A stretch of 64,000 nt of DNA, from contig CBDDLH010000015.1 in NCBI GenBank assembly GCA_965230565.1, positions 248,001 through 312,000 of the forward strand, written 5' to 3'. The notes beneath the pieces were generated by a model. It saw nothing but the letters and a program-made list of their open reading frames with translations, was not told the origin of the DNA and did not search any database. A program made the translations under genes and the position numbers. Of the stretch, positions 17,180 through 25,585 are shown piece by piece. The first letter of the stretch is position 1; each line of letters starts with the position of its first letter. The DNA comes from BCD1 sp965230565. Lineage in GTDB: Bacteria; Bacteroidota; Bacteroidia; Chitinophagales; Saprospiraceae.

Positions 17180-18253
17180 ATGAACCTCCCTATTAAACGA
17201 CTTGCTTTCTTCTTTTTCCTCGGCATCATGGCAGTTTCCTGTCAGAAACAGGAATCCCTTGAACAACGCGGCCCTGACATAAGCGCTAATCAGGCGATCA
17301 CGGATGAGCCTCCGTTAGATCGTTACGATATTTCAAGGCTCACATCCCAAAACACCACAGACAGGAATGTCCCAAACAACGCAACACTCTCTCTGCATTT
17401 TCAAAACTGGCTGAACGCCAACGGTTATGGCAGTTATAACTTTTCGCGCAGCGATATTGAAGGAGACAGCTACGGCGGAAAGGTCAACAGCAGCACACCT
17501 ATCACCAAACAACCGGTGATTTTCATTCACGGCAACAGCGATAAGGCTGTCGGAAACGTTTATGGACAAAGCGGATGGACCAGTTCCCTGAATTATTTTC
17601 TCGATCAGGGATACAACCAGGCAGAGCTTTATGCCATAACCTGGGGTGATGCTAATCCGTTCAGTTCTGCTAACAACTACCACTCCAAAGCCAATGTAAC
17701 GAGGATTCGTGCTTTTATTGAAGCTGTTCTTAGTTACACAGGAGCTTCTAAAGTGGATATTATCTCTCATTCCATGGGAGTTACCCTTTGCCGTAAAGCG
17801 GTTAAAGGCGGTTACGGTTATGATCCCAACGATGGAGGATCTTATTACGTAGGTTCATCCATCACCGGCTCTGTCGATGCCTTTGTCGGTATCGCAGGTG
17901 CCAACCAGGGGCTCACCAATTGCTATTACGCCAGTTCAACACCCACTTGCGATGATGTCAACGGATTCTATCCCGGTTATTTATGGGGATGGTATGGTCC
18001 GTATGGAGTATCTGATTATCTGGTGGACCTGAACTCCACTTCCGGATATGAAGGAAGTTACCGATACAGTATCTGGTCGTCGGTTGATCAGGTCGTGGGG
18101 TATGGTTGTATTGTTTATGGGAAGAATACATGTAAAATACCCGGGCAGACCGGACAAAAAGCTTATTCATCATCCCCTTACGGGCACTTCAACTTAAAAG
18201 ACATGACAGAAGCCGTACAATATCAAATGGTAGTCAATCACACTGTATTATGA
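17180..18253 (+). CDS. PhaZ7/class-2-lipase-like lipoprotein hydrolase
   Basis: 357 aa from the ATG at 17180, which begins a lipoprotein signal (FFFFLGIMAVSC, lipobox A-V-S-C); eight extra upstream codons are not signal-like. Motifs are PVIFIHGNSDKAVG (oxyanion region), NNYHSKANVTRI, the nucleophile elbow DIISHSMGVT, GIAGANQG, and SSPYGHFNLKD near the end (catalytic His). From memory this order closely follows the extracellular poly(3-hydroxybutyrate) depolymerase PhaZ7 and class 2 lipases. Expected to be anchored in the envelope and to cleave ester polymers or acylglycerols; the exact substrate is inference. Its stop overlaps the ligase start by 4 bp (ATGA), implying translational coupling. 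Confidence 0.85.
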   Translation: MNLPIKRLAFFFFLGIMAVSCQKQESLEQRGPDISANQAITDEPPLDRYDISRLTSQNTTDRNVPNNATLSLHFQNWLNANGYGSYNFSRSDIEGDSYGGKVNSSTPITKQPVIFIHGNSDKAVGNVYGQSGWTSSLNYFLDQGYNQAELYAITWGDANPFSSANNYHSKANVTRIRAFIEAVLSYTGASKVDIISHSMGVTLCRKAVKGGYGYDPNDGGSYYVGSSITGSVDAFVGIAGANQGLTNCYYASSTPTCDDVNGFYPGYLWGWYGPYGVSDYLVDLNSTSGYEGSYRYSIWSSVDQVVGYGCIVYGKNTCKIPGQTGQKAYSSSPYGHFNLKDMTEAVQYQMVVNHTVL

Positions 18254-19773
18254 TGATTCAAAAACAAGATTGGTTAAGTCAGTGGGCCATTTACAGCCCG
18301 AAAAAAATTGCCGTCAAAGAATATGAAACGGGGCGTGCCCTAAGCTACGGCGACCTGAACAGGATGAGCAACAGGCTTGCTCATCACCTGACGGACGATC
18401 TTGGTATTAATAAAGGTGATCGAATTGCCGTTCTGGCTGAAAACTGTCTTGAGTATATTGTGTTATTCGGTGCAGCTCAAAAAACCGGTTGCATAATTGT
18501 CCCCCTGAATTACCGGTTGACCTCTGCTGAAATTGATTACCTGCTGGTAGATGCTTCTCCGGTTTTGGTGATCAGCGAATCAAAATTTTCAGAAGTTCTT
18601 CAGGCATCCGAACAATACAGCATCATTCCCGGAAAGTGGTCCATGGAATCACTAGCTGAGTATTGTGATCCAAACAAAAAACGACCGGAAGACAAACACT
18701 TCGAAATCGTCTCCATTGAAGAGGACCATCCGATTTTCATCTTGTACACATCAGGTACCACCGGTTTTCCGAAAGGAGCGATCTACTCGCACAAGATGTT
18801 GTTCTGGAATAGCGTAAATACGGCTATGAGTCTGATTATCAACTCAGAAAGTCGCACCATAAATGTGATGCCTCCCTTTCATACGGGAGGTTGGAATGTA
18901 TTACTAACCCCTTTCCTGCACCATGGCGGTTATACCTGTCTGATGAAAAAATTCGAACCGGAAGTGGTATTACAATTGCTTCAGGAAGAACAGGTGACCA
19001 TTTTCATGGCGGTGCCAACTATGTTGAAGATGATTGCCGACAGTCCCGGATTTGATCAGGCTGACTTCAGCTCCATGTATTACCTGATCGTTGGTGGTGA
19101 ACCTATGCCTATTCCGCTGATTGAAACCTGGCAGGCCAAAGGTGTTCCTGTTCGGCAAGGATATGGTATGACGGAAGTCGGCCCCAATCTTACTTCTTTG
19201 CATCAGGATGATGCTGTTCGTAAAAAAGGGTCCATCGGCAGAGCCAATTTTTATGTACAGATAAAAATCGTCGATGAGGCGGGCAATCCAACCAACGTTA
19301 ACGAACCCGGCGAATTATTGCTTAAGGGCCCAATGGTCACTCCCGGATACTGGAACAATACTGAGGCGACTGCAAAGTCGATAGAAAATGGTTGGTTTCA
19401 CACCGGTGATATGGTCCGTGAGGATGAAGAAGGGTACCTGTATGTGGTTGACCGGATCAAAAACATGTATATCTCCGGTGGAGAAAATGTTTATCCTGCT
19501 GAAGTGGAAAGAGTGATCATGGAATTACCCGCGGTTTCGGAAGTGGCGGTTGTTGGCATTCCTGATCCGAAATGGGGAGAGAGCGGGCGTGCTTTTGTAG
19601 TCAGGAAGTCTGGAATGGATTTAAATGCGGATGATGTAAAAATGCATTGTAAATCCAAACTCGCCAAATTCAAAGTTCCCAAATCGGTTGTGTTTTTGCT
19701 TGAATTGCCTAAAAACGATGCTGGCAAACTCAACAAAATGGAATTAAAAGCTTTGGCCAACATCAAAAGTTAA
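18250..19773 (+). CDS. Acyl-CoA ligase (AMP-dependent synthetase family)
   Basis: 507 aa. The AMP-binding P-loop-like motif is ILYTSGTTGFPKGA, followed by RQGYGMTEVGP, the NGWFHTGDM and VDRIKNMYISGGENVYPAEVE hinge region, and a C-terminal catalytic Lys in LPKNDAGKLNK. These are the full core motifs of fatty-acid/short-acyl CoA ligases, which activate a carboxylate through an acyl-AMP. The start overlaps the upstream hydrolase stop (ATGATG; either Met is possible). Coupling with an ester hydrolase suggests that the released acid is activated for catabolism. No signal peptide, so cytosolic. Chain-length specificity cannot be read. Confidence 0.92.
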   Translation: MMIQKQDWLSQWAIYSPKKIAVKEYETGRALSYGDLNRMSNRLAHHLTDDLGINKGDRIAVLAENCLEYIVLFGAAQKTGCIIVPLNYRLTSAEIDYLLVDASPVLVISESKFSEVLQASEQYSIIPGKWSMESLAEYCDPNKKRPEDKHFEIVSIEEDHPIFILYTSGTTGFPKGAIYSHKMLFWNSVNTAMSLIINSESRTINVMPPFHTGGWNVLLTPFLHHGGYTCLMKKFEPEVVLQLLQEEQVTIFMAVPTMLKMIADSPGFDQADFSSMYYLIVGGEPMPIPLIETWQAKGVPVRQGYGMTEVGPNLTSLHQDDAVRKKGSIGRANFYVQIKIVDEAGNPTNVNEPGELLLKGPMVTPGYWNNTEATAKSIENGWFHTGDMVREDEEGYLYVVDRIKNMYISGGENVYPAEVERVIMELPAVSEVAVVGIPDPKWGESGRAFVVRKSGMDLNADDVKMHCKSKLAKFKVPKSVVFLLELPKNDAGKLNKMELKALANIKS

Positions 19774-19829
19774 TTTAAAAATCGGAATCATATCATATTT
19801 AACATTAAACTTCTTAAACTTAGATAATC

Positions 19830-20471
19830 ATGAAAAATCTAAAAATTTTCTTGCTTTTATTTGCCTTAGCCGGCTCTGTTATGGTCACTACTACCGGTTG
19901 TGACAAAGATGATGATGCAACTTGTACTGACGGAATTCAGAATGGAAACGAAACAGGTGTTGACTGTGGCGGCGACTGTGCTCCATGCCCTACTTGTGAT
20001 GACGGGATTATGAACGGAGATGAAACAGGCGTTGACTGTGGTGGTATTTGTGATCCTTGTCCGGAAGGTGTTCAAATGACTCAATGGCAGTCTTCAGGGT
20101 CTAATGTTGCTCCTTTGCTGGCAGCAGATCCGTTTAATGTCGATTCCATTTATGTTGAATTCGACATGTTGACCTATCGCGTAGAGCAGTTTTCAGATGG
20201 AGTGCAAACTGTACTTGAAGGGAATTTCAACCAGGCGGAATCAGGTGTAGGTGCTATTTGGGACATCATTCTTGATCAGACTTCACCAAGTACTTTAACA
20301 GCAACGGGCATATATGAAATTTCGGGAGATGGTTTAATGATGACTTATGAAGTCGTTCAAACTTCACCTGATCTGGGACTTACTCCTCCAACAGCTGCAG
20401 CCGGTTTCGGAAGCACCCACGGTGGAGCATTTGGAACCACCAATGTCCAGAAATACGAAAAAATTCAATAA
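19830..20471 (+). CDS. Cys-rich lipoprotein with two DGIxNGxETGVDCGG repeats
   Basis: 213 aa. A lipoprotein signal ends in TTTGC. Two tandem ~28-residue repeats follow (residues about 30-58 and 59-82), each reading C.DGI.NG.ETGVDCGG.C.PCP; the spaced Asp/Asn residues and four to five Cys suggest a small disulphide-stabilised, perhaps calcium-binding, module. The remaining ~130 residues form an unassigned beta-rich domain (YVEFDMLTYRVEQF ... GIYEISGDGLMMTYEV) that resembles lipocalin-like lipoproteins of Bacteroidota. It lies 56 bp after the ligase and is closed by a strong terminator, so it probably ends that operon. Function unknown. Confidence 0.8.
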   Translation: MKNLKIFLLLFALAGSVMVTTTGCDKDDDATCTDGIQNGNETGVDCGGDCAPCPTCDDGIMNGDETGVDCGGICDPCPEGVQMTQWQSSGSNVAPLLAADPFNVDSIYVEFDMLTYRVEQFSDGVQTVLEGNFNQAESGVGAIWDIILDQTSPSTLTATGIYEISGDGLMMTYEVVQTSPDLGLTPPTAAAGFGSTHGGAFGTTNVQKYEKIQ

Positions 20472-20484
20472 CTAACTTTATTTT

Positions 20485-20525
20485 GCTGCTCCGGCACCTA
20501 TTCTGCCGGGGCAGCCTTTTGTTTT
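20485..20525 (+). terminator. Rho-independent terminator after the Cys-rich lipoprotein gene
   Basis: GCTGCTCCGGCA pairs with TGCCGGGGCAGC (one U-G wobble) around a 7-nt loop and is followed by CTTTTGTTTT. Very stable stem. Confidence 0.85.
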
Positions 20526-20571
20526 CCGATTTTGCTTTCAGCCTGATCCTTTCATTCAAAATCTTATCCTA

Positions 20572-22137
20572 ATGAAAAGGTTTTTACTCATAACTCTGCT
20601 CTTTACATGCTCTTTTTCACTGTCAGCCCAGGAAGGTGGTGAATTTCTACAAACTTTCGACAGGGAAGTTCCCCAAAAGGCCAATAAAGAATTTCAATTT
20701 CTGGCTTTCTTTTTTACCAAGGGAGTTGCCAATAATATTTACCCGGAAAATGACCTGCTTAAGGGGCAGATCGTCGGCCGGCTTTTCGGAACAAACACTA
20801 CCATTACTTCAGACAGCCTGAGTCCGAAATATGTCGAACAACGTATCCTCCCCTTTTTCATTTACTCCCCAAAACTATTTAATGGCAAAGCTATTTTCCG
20901 GGCTTCTCTGGAAATCGACTGGACCTGGGGAGATGTTTCCTATGGAACTGGCGGTAACGGTGGTTCCGGTTTTTCTGCTGACCAGGTAAATATTCAAACT
21001 CAGAACATCGAAGTTGAGCTTATTCCAAAAGCAGGATGGGCCGTCAATCTTGGACTGATGAGGCTGTTTGACACTCCTCACAATCCTTACAGAACCTATT
21101 TTGATAAAATGCTCATTACCGGATACCGTTTGGGATATTGGGGCTCTGATGCGGTTGGAGTAACTGTTCGCAGAGATGCCGACTTTTATAAATGGAAAGC
21201 AGGACTTTATCAACTGTACGAGAACAATACCAATGAAGATGATGATGTCATCCTCGCTGAATTTCTTTATCAAAGACAACTCGGATTGCGCTGGAACCTT
21301 GGCGGATCAGCCTTTTATGTAAGAGATCATGCCAATGGTGAAGGTGGTCCATCCATTCTTGGCCAGGGGCTGAATGCTACTCTGAATGGCTATAATGGTA
21401 CTTTCAGGTTTCCTTTGAACAACACCAAATACCAGGCTGATATCTTTTGGGTAGGTTCTTTTTTCAGCTTTAATGAAGATTACATGATGCACCGCTTTTT
21501 TGCCAGTGGTTTTGCCAAAACGAACCTCGGTTCCGTTAAACTGGAAAAAGGTGATGAGTATGAAAAAGGCATCTCTGTAGCAGGGCTGGCATCAAATCTA
21601 CGATTTGGATACCGTCACGGACAAACCATCGATGACATTGTTTGGTTCGATGCCATTTACACCACAGGAGACGGCAACAGCATCTCTGATGATAAATATT
21701 CCGGTGTTCTGACCGGAAATACCTGGGGAACTCCGGGAGCTATTTTTATCGGTCACGGAGGTTATCTCATTTTCCCACACGGCAATGTGATCAACAGATA
21801 CTGGGCACTGGTTCCGGATCTCTCTAATATGGGTTACGGAGTGCTGGGCGGAACCGTCAATTACAGCAAAGCTATTATACCGCATAAATTGACTGCCAAA
21901 GTCGGTGGTGCCTGGGCCAGAAGTATGGCTACCCCCAGCAGCGGCGGTAATAATATTGGGCTGGAAGCCAATGCGAAACTCGTTTACCAGTTAGGCCCTT
22001 TTATGACGGTGGAATGGCACTCTGCTTATGCGTGGCTAGGTGATTTTTACGACAGTACCCTTGTCAACGGAGGTTTGGACGAAAGACCTGTGAACCCCTG
22101 GACAAGCTTCATCGGGTTTAAATGGTTAATGTTTTAG
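20572..22137 (+). CDS. Outer-membrane beta-barrel (porin-like) protein
   Basis: 521 aa with signal peptide (FLLITLLFTCSFSLSAQ). The mature part consists of alternating amphipathic strands with aromatic girdles (for example AIFRASLEIDWTWGDVSYG, AGWAVNLGLMRLF, FMTVEWHSAYAWLGDF) and ends in Phe (GFKWLMF), as outer-membrane barrels do. Length and a single barrel domain fit a substrate channel of the alginate-export/porin type and not a TonB-dependent receptor: no plug or TonB box is seen. It sits between the lipase/ligase operon and a lipoprotein hydrolase, so a role in passing hydrolysis products is plausible but inferred. Confidence 0.78.
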   Translation: MKRFLLITLLFTCSFSLSAQEGGEFLQTFDREVPQKANKEFQFLAFFFTKGVANNIYPENDLLKGQIVGRLFGTNTTITSDSLSPKYVEQRILPFFIYSPKLFNGKAIFRASLEIDWTWGDVSYGTGGNGGSGFSADQVNIQTQNIEVELIPKAGWAVNLGLMRLFDTPHNPYRTYFDKMLITGYRLGYWGSDAVGVTVRRDADFYKWKAGLYQLYENNTNEDDDVILAEFLYQRQLGLRWNLGGSAFYVRDHANGEGGPSILGQGLNATLNGYNGTFRFPLNNTKYQADIFWVGSFFSFNEDYMMHRFFASGFAKTNLGSVKLEKGDEYEKGISVAGLASNLRFGYRHGQTIDDIVWFDAIYTTGDGNSISDDKYSGVLTGNTWGTPGAIFIGHGGYLIFPHGNVINRYWALVPDLSNMGYGVLGGTVNYSKAIIPHKLTAKVGGAWARSMATPSSGGNNIGLEANAKLVYQLGPFMTVEWHSAYAWLGDFYDSTLVNGGLDERPVNPWTSFIGFKWLMF

Positions 22138-22193
22138 AAGCCTTAGTTTTTTGGAATAGTAAAAATTTGAAAAACTTGTTTAAATTTATTGGG

Positions 22194-23141
22194 ATGCAAA
22201 AAATAATATTCATACTACTTATCGGACTGCTTTCTTCCTGCAGCTTTCAGAAGTCCATTAATTCTTTGCAGTCCTTTGATGATCTCAATTATCCATACAA
22301 GGTCAAAAAAGCTCAGTTGAGTAATGACATTACGGTAGCCTATGCTGATGAAGGGAAAGGGGATCAGACCATTATCTTCATTCATGGCCTGGGAAGTTAT
22401 ATGCCGGCCTGGAAAAAGAATATCAGTGTTCTGAAGGAGGATTTCCGTTGTATTGCGATTGACCTTCCGGGTTATGGGAAATCCAGCAAAGGCAAATATG
22501 ACGGCAGCATGCAATTCTACTCCCGGGTGGTTGCCGAGTTTATCGACAGACTTGATTTGGAAAACGTCGTTTTGGCAGGCCACTCTATGGGCGGGCAGAT
22601 CAGTATCACTACCGCCCTTGCATTTCCGGAAAAGGTTGACAAATTGATCCTGGCAGCTCCTGCTGGTTTTGAACAGTTCAATAAGGGACAAAAGCAATGG
22701 TTCCGGGAAGTTTTTACACCTGACCTGGTGAAACTCACCCCCGTTGAATCCATCAAATCCAACCTGGCCTTCAACTTCTATAATATGCCGGAGGATGCTG
22801 TTTTTATGATCAAGGACCGAATTGAAATGCGCACGGCTAAGGAAGATTTTGCCTGGTACTGTTATATCGTTCCGGAAAATGTAAAAGGCATGGTCGATGC
22901 TCCGGTATTCGATTACCTGAAATATATCAATCAGCCGGTACTAACGCTTTTTGGCGCAAATGACAATCTGATTCCCAATCGTTACCTCAACGGCGGAACC
23001 ACAGAAAAATACGCCAAGCAAGGGGCAGCACAAATCCCTGATTGTAAACTGGTGATGGTTGATAAGGCAGGGCATTTTGTGCAATTTGAAAAACCGGAAG
23101 TATTTAATCAGGCTGTTTTGGAGTTTTTGAAAGGCAATTGA
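22194..23141 (+). CDS. Alpha/beta hydrolase lipoprotein (paralogue of the 14841 gene)
   Basis: 315 aa from the ATG at 22194, chosen because it begins a lipoprotein signal (MQKIIFILLIGLLSSCSFQ); the frame is open 24 codons further up and overlaps the barrel gene's end. Motifs: HGLGSYMPAW, DLPGYGKS, nucleophile AGHSMGGQ, LFGANDNLIPN (acid), KAGHFVQFEKP (His). Nearly every motif matches the cytosolic hydrolase at 14841, with the lipoprotein leader added. It follows the barrel gene closely, so the two are probably cotranscribed. Expected to face the periplasm and cleave esters or oligomers; substrate unknown. Confidence 0.88.
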   Translation: MQKIIFILLIGLLSSCSFQKSINSLQSFDDLNYPYKVKKAQLSNDITVAYADEGKGDQTIIFIHGLGSYMPAWKKNISVLKEDFRCIAIDLPGYGKSSKGKYDGSMQFYSRVVAEFIDRLDLENVVLAGHSMGGQISITTALAFPEKVDKLILAAPAGFEQFNKGQKQWFREVFTPDLVKLTPVESIKSNLAFNFYNMPEDAVFMIKDRIEMRTAKEDFAWYCYIVPENVKGMVDAPVFDYLKYINQPVLTLFGANDNLIPNRYLNGGTTEKYAKQGAAQIPDCKLVMVDKAGHFVQFEKPEVFNQAVLEFLKGN

Positions 23142-23240
23142 TTTTATTTTACTTTTGGAACTAAGCTTTCTGGTGTTCTAATTAGGTATAGCTAGCTTAC
23201 AGAATTAAAAGCTAATCAATCTTTTACACAAACAATTCAT

Positions 23241-23282
23241 TTTTAACCGCGAAGAGCGCCAGGAAGGCGCAAAGCACGCAAG
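23241..23282. repeat. AACCGCGAAG/GGCGCAAAG-type intergenic repeat
   Basis: TTTTAACCGCGAAGAGCGCC followed by AGGAAGGCGCAAAGCACGC. Similar strings occur at about 14621 and 59388, always between genes. Confidence 0.5.
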
Positions 23283-23355
23283 GTTTTTATCCAAAAGTGC
23301 TGATAACTTTTTACTGGATTATTTCTGTACACCCCCAAATGCATATCCTTCATCT

Positions 23356-24756
23356 ATGAGAAGCAAACTCAAAAAATTTACGGAATTTGCAAATAGTCTG
23401 CTCCCGCATGAGACTGCTTTTCTATTGGAAACACAACAATTCGTAGATGATAAAAAACTGGAAATACTTCAGCGAGTCGATCACAACTGCAGGAATATTG
23501 ACCAGTTCACGCCCTATGATGAAACGATTGACAAGCGTAAGTATTCCAACTTAAAAAAATGGATCACCCAACGGCTGGAAGCTATCGATGTAGATGCTTT
23601 TTTTGAGTGGATCATTGAAATGGAGCGAAAGATCCTCACGGATTCCATTCAGATCAACGAAGAAAAACAACTGCTCAAAACCATTCGCAACTATGAACAT
23701 CCCATTGCTTATTTTACGAAATTTTACGAACTGATTCGCTCCTACGATAACTTCCTTTTGATCAGACTTCGCTATCAGGATCACATCATTACAGAAAATT
23801 TTCTCAACCAATACAAGGAACGCTACCAACATGCTCTGGCCGTCAACGAAAAGATGCACCAGGCAACCCAGGATATCGTGCAGCAATATTCCGGCACGGA
23901 AGCTGAATCCAAACAATGGGAGGCATGGCTCAATGAGATATTTCTTGACGAAACCATGGACCCGCTCAACAGATACATGGCTTTGATCCGATTGAGCTTC
24001 ATTGCTTTTAATTACAACAAATTTGATCTGCTGTTGGAGAAATTTGACGATGTGGATCAAAAATTTGCCCGCGGTTTTTTCTATTCCAAAAGAATACTGC
24101 TCAACTATTATAATAACAGGCTTTTGCTGCACTCCCGCTTCAATCAGTATGACGAGGCCATCTATTACGGTTACCTTTCCGTAAGGGAAAAAAATCACGA
24201 TTACATCTTTTATGTAAACAACCTCTGTGCTGTTTTGCTCCGGCAGCACAGGGATGAAGAAGCCTTAAAACTCATGCGGATTGCCGCGCCGGAAATGAAA
24301 ACCTCTAAAAATTTCCACAACAAGGTCGGATTCGTTTCTTTTTATATAAAAGCCCTCAACAGCAATGGATTGCACAAGAATGCAGAAAACTATGCAGAAT
24401 CATTTTTAAAAGCTTACGAAAAGGAGGTGCTTAGGTTCAGATGGCATCTTTTCTTCACTGTTTATCTGGAAACGATGCTGCATCAGGAACATTACATGAA
24501 GTTGTTGCAAATTGCCCGAAAATATAAACTCCTTGAAAAGGATAAACTTTATAATGTACGTGCCAATTACTCACCAGTCATTCCATGGCTGATTGCTGTG
24601 GCTAAATACCGTTCGGAGCTCATCACAAAGAAGGAACTTATTTCAGTGATCAAATCCTCTCTCGACACCTTGACTGATGCACAGAAAAACAGTCTTTCCT
24701 TAAAACATCTAAAGGAAGACTTCAAACAATTTTTTCCGGGAATTTCGGAGGTGTAG
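23356..24756 (+). CDS. Helix-rich cytosolic protein, function unknown
   Basis: 466 aa, no signal peptide or membrane segment. The whole sequence is predicted by eye to be alpha-helical, rich in Lys, Glu, Tyr and Asn, with TPR-like spacing in the second half (YYGYLSVREKN, NLCAVLLRQHRDEEALKLMR, NSNGLHKNAENYAESFLKAYEKE). This suggests a repeat scaffold that binds protein partners. I do not recognise a characterised family; proteins of this look are common in Saprospiria-like genomes. It is preceded by an intergenic repeat and followed by double-hairpin repeats, and appears monocistronic. Confidence 0.7.
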   Translation: MRSKLKKFTEFANSLLPHETAFLLETQQFVDDKKLEILQRVDHNCRNIDQFTPYDETIDKRKYSNLKKWITQRLEAIDVDAFFEWIIEMERKILTDSIQINEEKQLLKTIRNYEHPIAYFTKFYELIRSYDNFLLIRLRYQDHIITENFLNQYKERYQHALAVNEKMHQATQDIVQQYSGTEAESKQWEAWLNEIFLDETMDPLNRYMALIRLSFIAFNYNKFDLLLEKFDDVDQKFARGFFYSKRILLNYYNNRLLLHSRFNQYDEAIYYGYLSVREKNHDYIFYVNNLCAVLLRQHRDEEALKLMRIAAPEMKTSKNFHNKVGFVSFYIKALNSNGLHKNAENYAESFLKAYEKEVLRFRWHLFFTVYLETMLHQEHYMKLLQIARKYKLLEKDKLYNVRANYSPVIPWLIAVAKYRSELITKKELISVIKSSLDTLTDAQKNSLSLKHLKEDFKQFFPGISEV

Positions 24757-24783
24757 GTGGGTTAGGGGTTGCGGGAGGTATTT

Positions 24784-24839
24784 CCTTCGACAAGGTGTCG
24801 CCTTTCATCCCTTTATACCTGTCAAAGGCAAAACCTTGG
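24784..24839. repeat. Double-hairpin intergenic repeat, copy 7
   Basis: CTTCGACAAGGTGTCGCCTT at the left, TCAAAGGCAAAACCTTG at the right. It begins 28 bp after the helical-protein stop codon. Confidence 0.8.
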
Positions 24840-24860
24840 ATTATTTTTTCTTTCGCTGTT

Positions 24861-24884
24861 GCCCGAAAAAGGTATCGCCTTGAA
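24861..24884. repeat. Double-hairpin repeat fragment, copy 8
   Basis: Only a left-half remnant remains (GAAAAAGGTATCGCCTTG) next to copy 7. Lies between the convergent helical-protein and ogt genes. Confidence 0.45.
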
Positions 24885-24909
24885 TTTCTTTTCCTTGTTT
24901 CCTTACTCA

Positions 24910-25398
24910 TTAAAACAAACTTCCCTGACGGGCGAAGCTCATGGGGTTTTCAAGCTCCAGTAGTCTGCGTTTCATGTCGAGGCCATAAAAATATCCTTGA
25001 AGGTCACCGCTTTTTGCAATGACCCTGTGGCAAGGTACGATGATCGCTATTGGATTATTTCGGTTGGCAAGTCCTACGGCTCTTACCGCCTTAGGGTTGT
25101 TGAGTGTTTCAGCTATGGCGGAATAGGAAGTGGTATGCCCATAAGGGATTTTCACCAATTCCTGCCATACGGAAATATTAAATTCAGAATGACCACCCCA
25201 ATCCAGTTTCAGATCAAATTCAGTCAATTGCTGCTTGAAATAAAGATCGAGTTGAACCACACATTCACGCAGTTCCTCAGGAATAGGCCCTGCCGGACAA
25301 GGCTGCTTATCCGATAGGCGAACAGACTGGATGCCAAGTTCACTGCCCTTGATCTCAAAACATCCGAATGGTGAAAGGTAGTATGTTTTTGCTAGCAT
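24910..25398 (-). CDS. ogt: Methylated-DNA--protein-cysteine S-methyltransferase
   Basis: 162 aa. The C-terminal domain has the winged-helix and active-site signature VPCHRVI with acceptor Cys123, preceded by YGHTTSYSAIA and AVGLANRNNP, as in Ogt/MGMT. It irreversibly transfers alkyl groups from O6-alkylguanine to Cys123. No Ada-type regulatory domain is attached. The ATG is only 5 bp from a (GGTTACT)8 tandem array, which would occupy nearly the entire mRNA leader downstream of a TATCTTTG box at 25469-25476. Expression could therefore vary with array length. Function is certain from motifs. Confidence 0.93.
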   Translation of the reverse strand: MLAKTYYLSPFGCFEIKGSELGIQSVRLSDKQPCPAGPIPEELRECVVQLDLYFKQQLTEFDLKLDWGGHSEFNISVWQELVKIPYGHTTSYSAIAETLNNPKAVRAVGLANRNNPIAIIVPCHRVIAKSGDLQGYFYGLDMKRRLLELENPMSFARQGSLF

Positions 25399-25403
25399 GT
25401 GTC

Positions 25404-25463
25404 GGTTACTGGTTACTGGTTACTGGTTACTGGTTACTGGTTACTGGTTACTGGTTACTGGTT
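25404..25463. repeat. (GGTTACT)8 heptanucleotide array in the ogt 5' region
   Basis: Eight perfect copies of GGTTACT (25404-25459) plus a partial GGTT. It lies between the ogt start codon and its inferred -7 box. Degenerate relatives of the unit occur at about 4983-5020, 25550-25580 and 58199-58231 (CCAGCAACTAGAAACC, TTACTGATTACTAG). Confidence 0.9.
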
Positions 25464-25468
25464 CTTAC

Positions 25469-25476
25469 CAAAGATA
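25469..25476 (-). promoter_or_regulatory. -7 promoter box (TATCTTTG) of ogt
   Basis: Exact TAnnTTTG on the minus strand, 71 bp upstream of the ogt ATG. Transcription from here would produce a leader composed almost wholly of AGTAACC repeats. Confidence 0.45.
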
Positions 25477-25585
25477 CTGTTTTGTTGGGACTTGTTCCAT
25501 CGACAATTCATAAATACCATTTTTTAGAAAAATAGTATTTATCAACCTAAACCAGCAACTAGAAACCAAAAACCTGCAACATGCA

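Noticed and set aside
13000..19773. OleABCD-type olefin or beta-lactone pathway
   Set aside because: A thiolase-fold enzyme, alpha/beta hydrolase and ligase are present, but the thiolase lacks the catalytic His and Asn, no OleD-type reductase is present, and the ligase looks like an ordinary acyl-CoA ligase.
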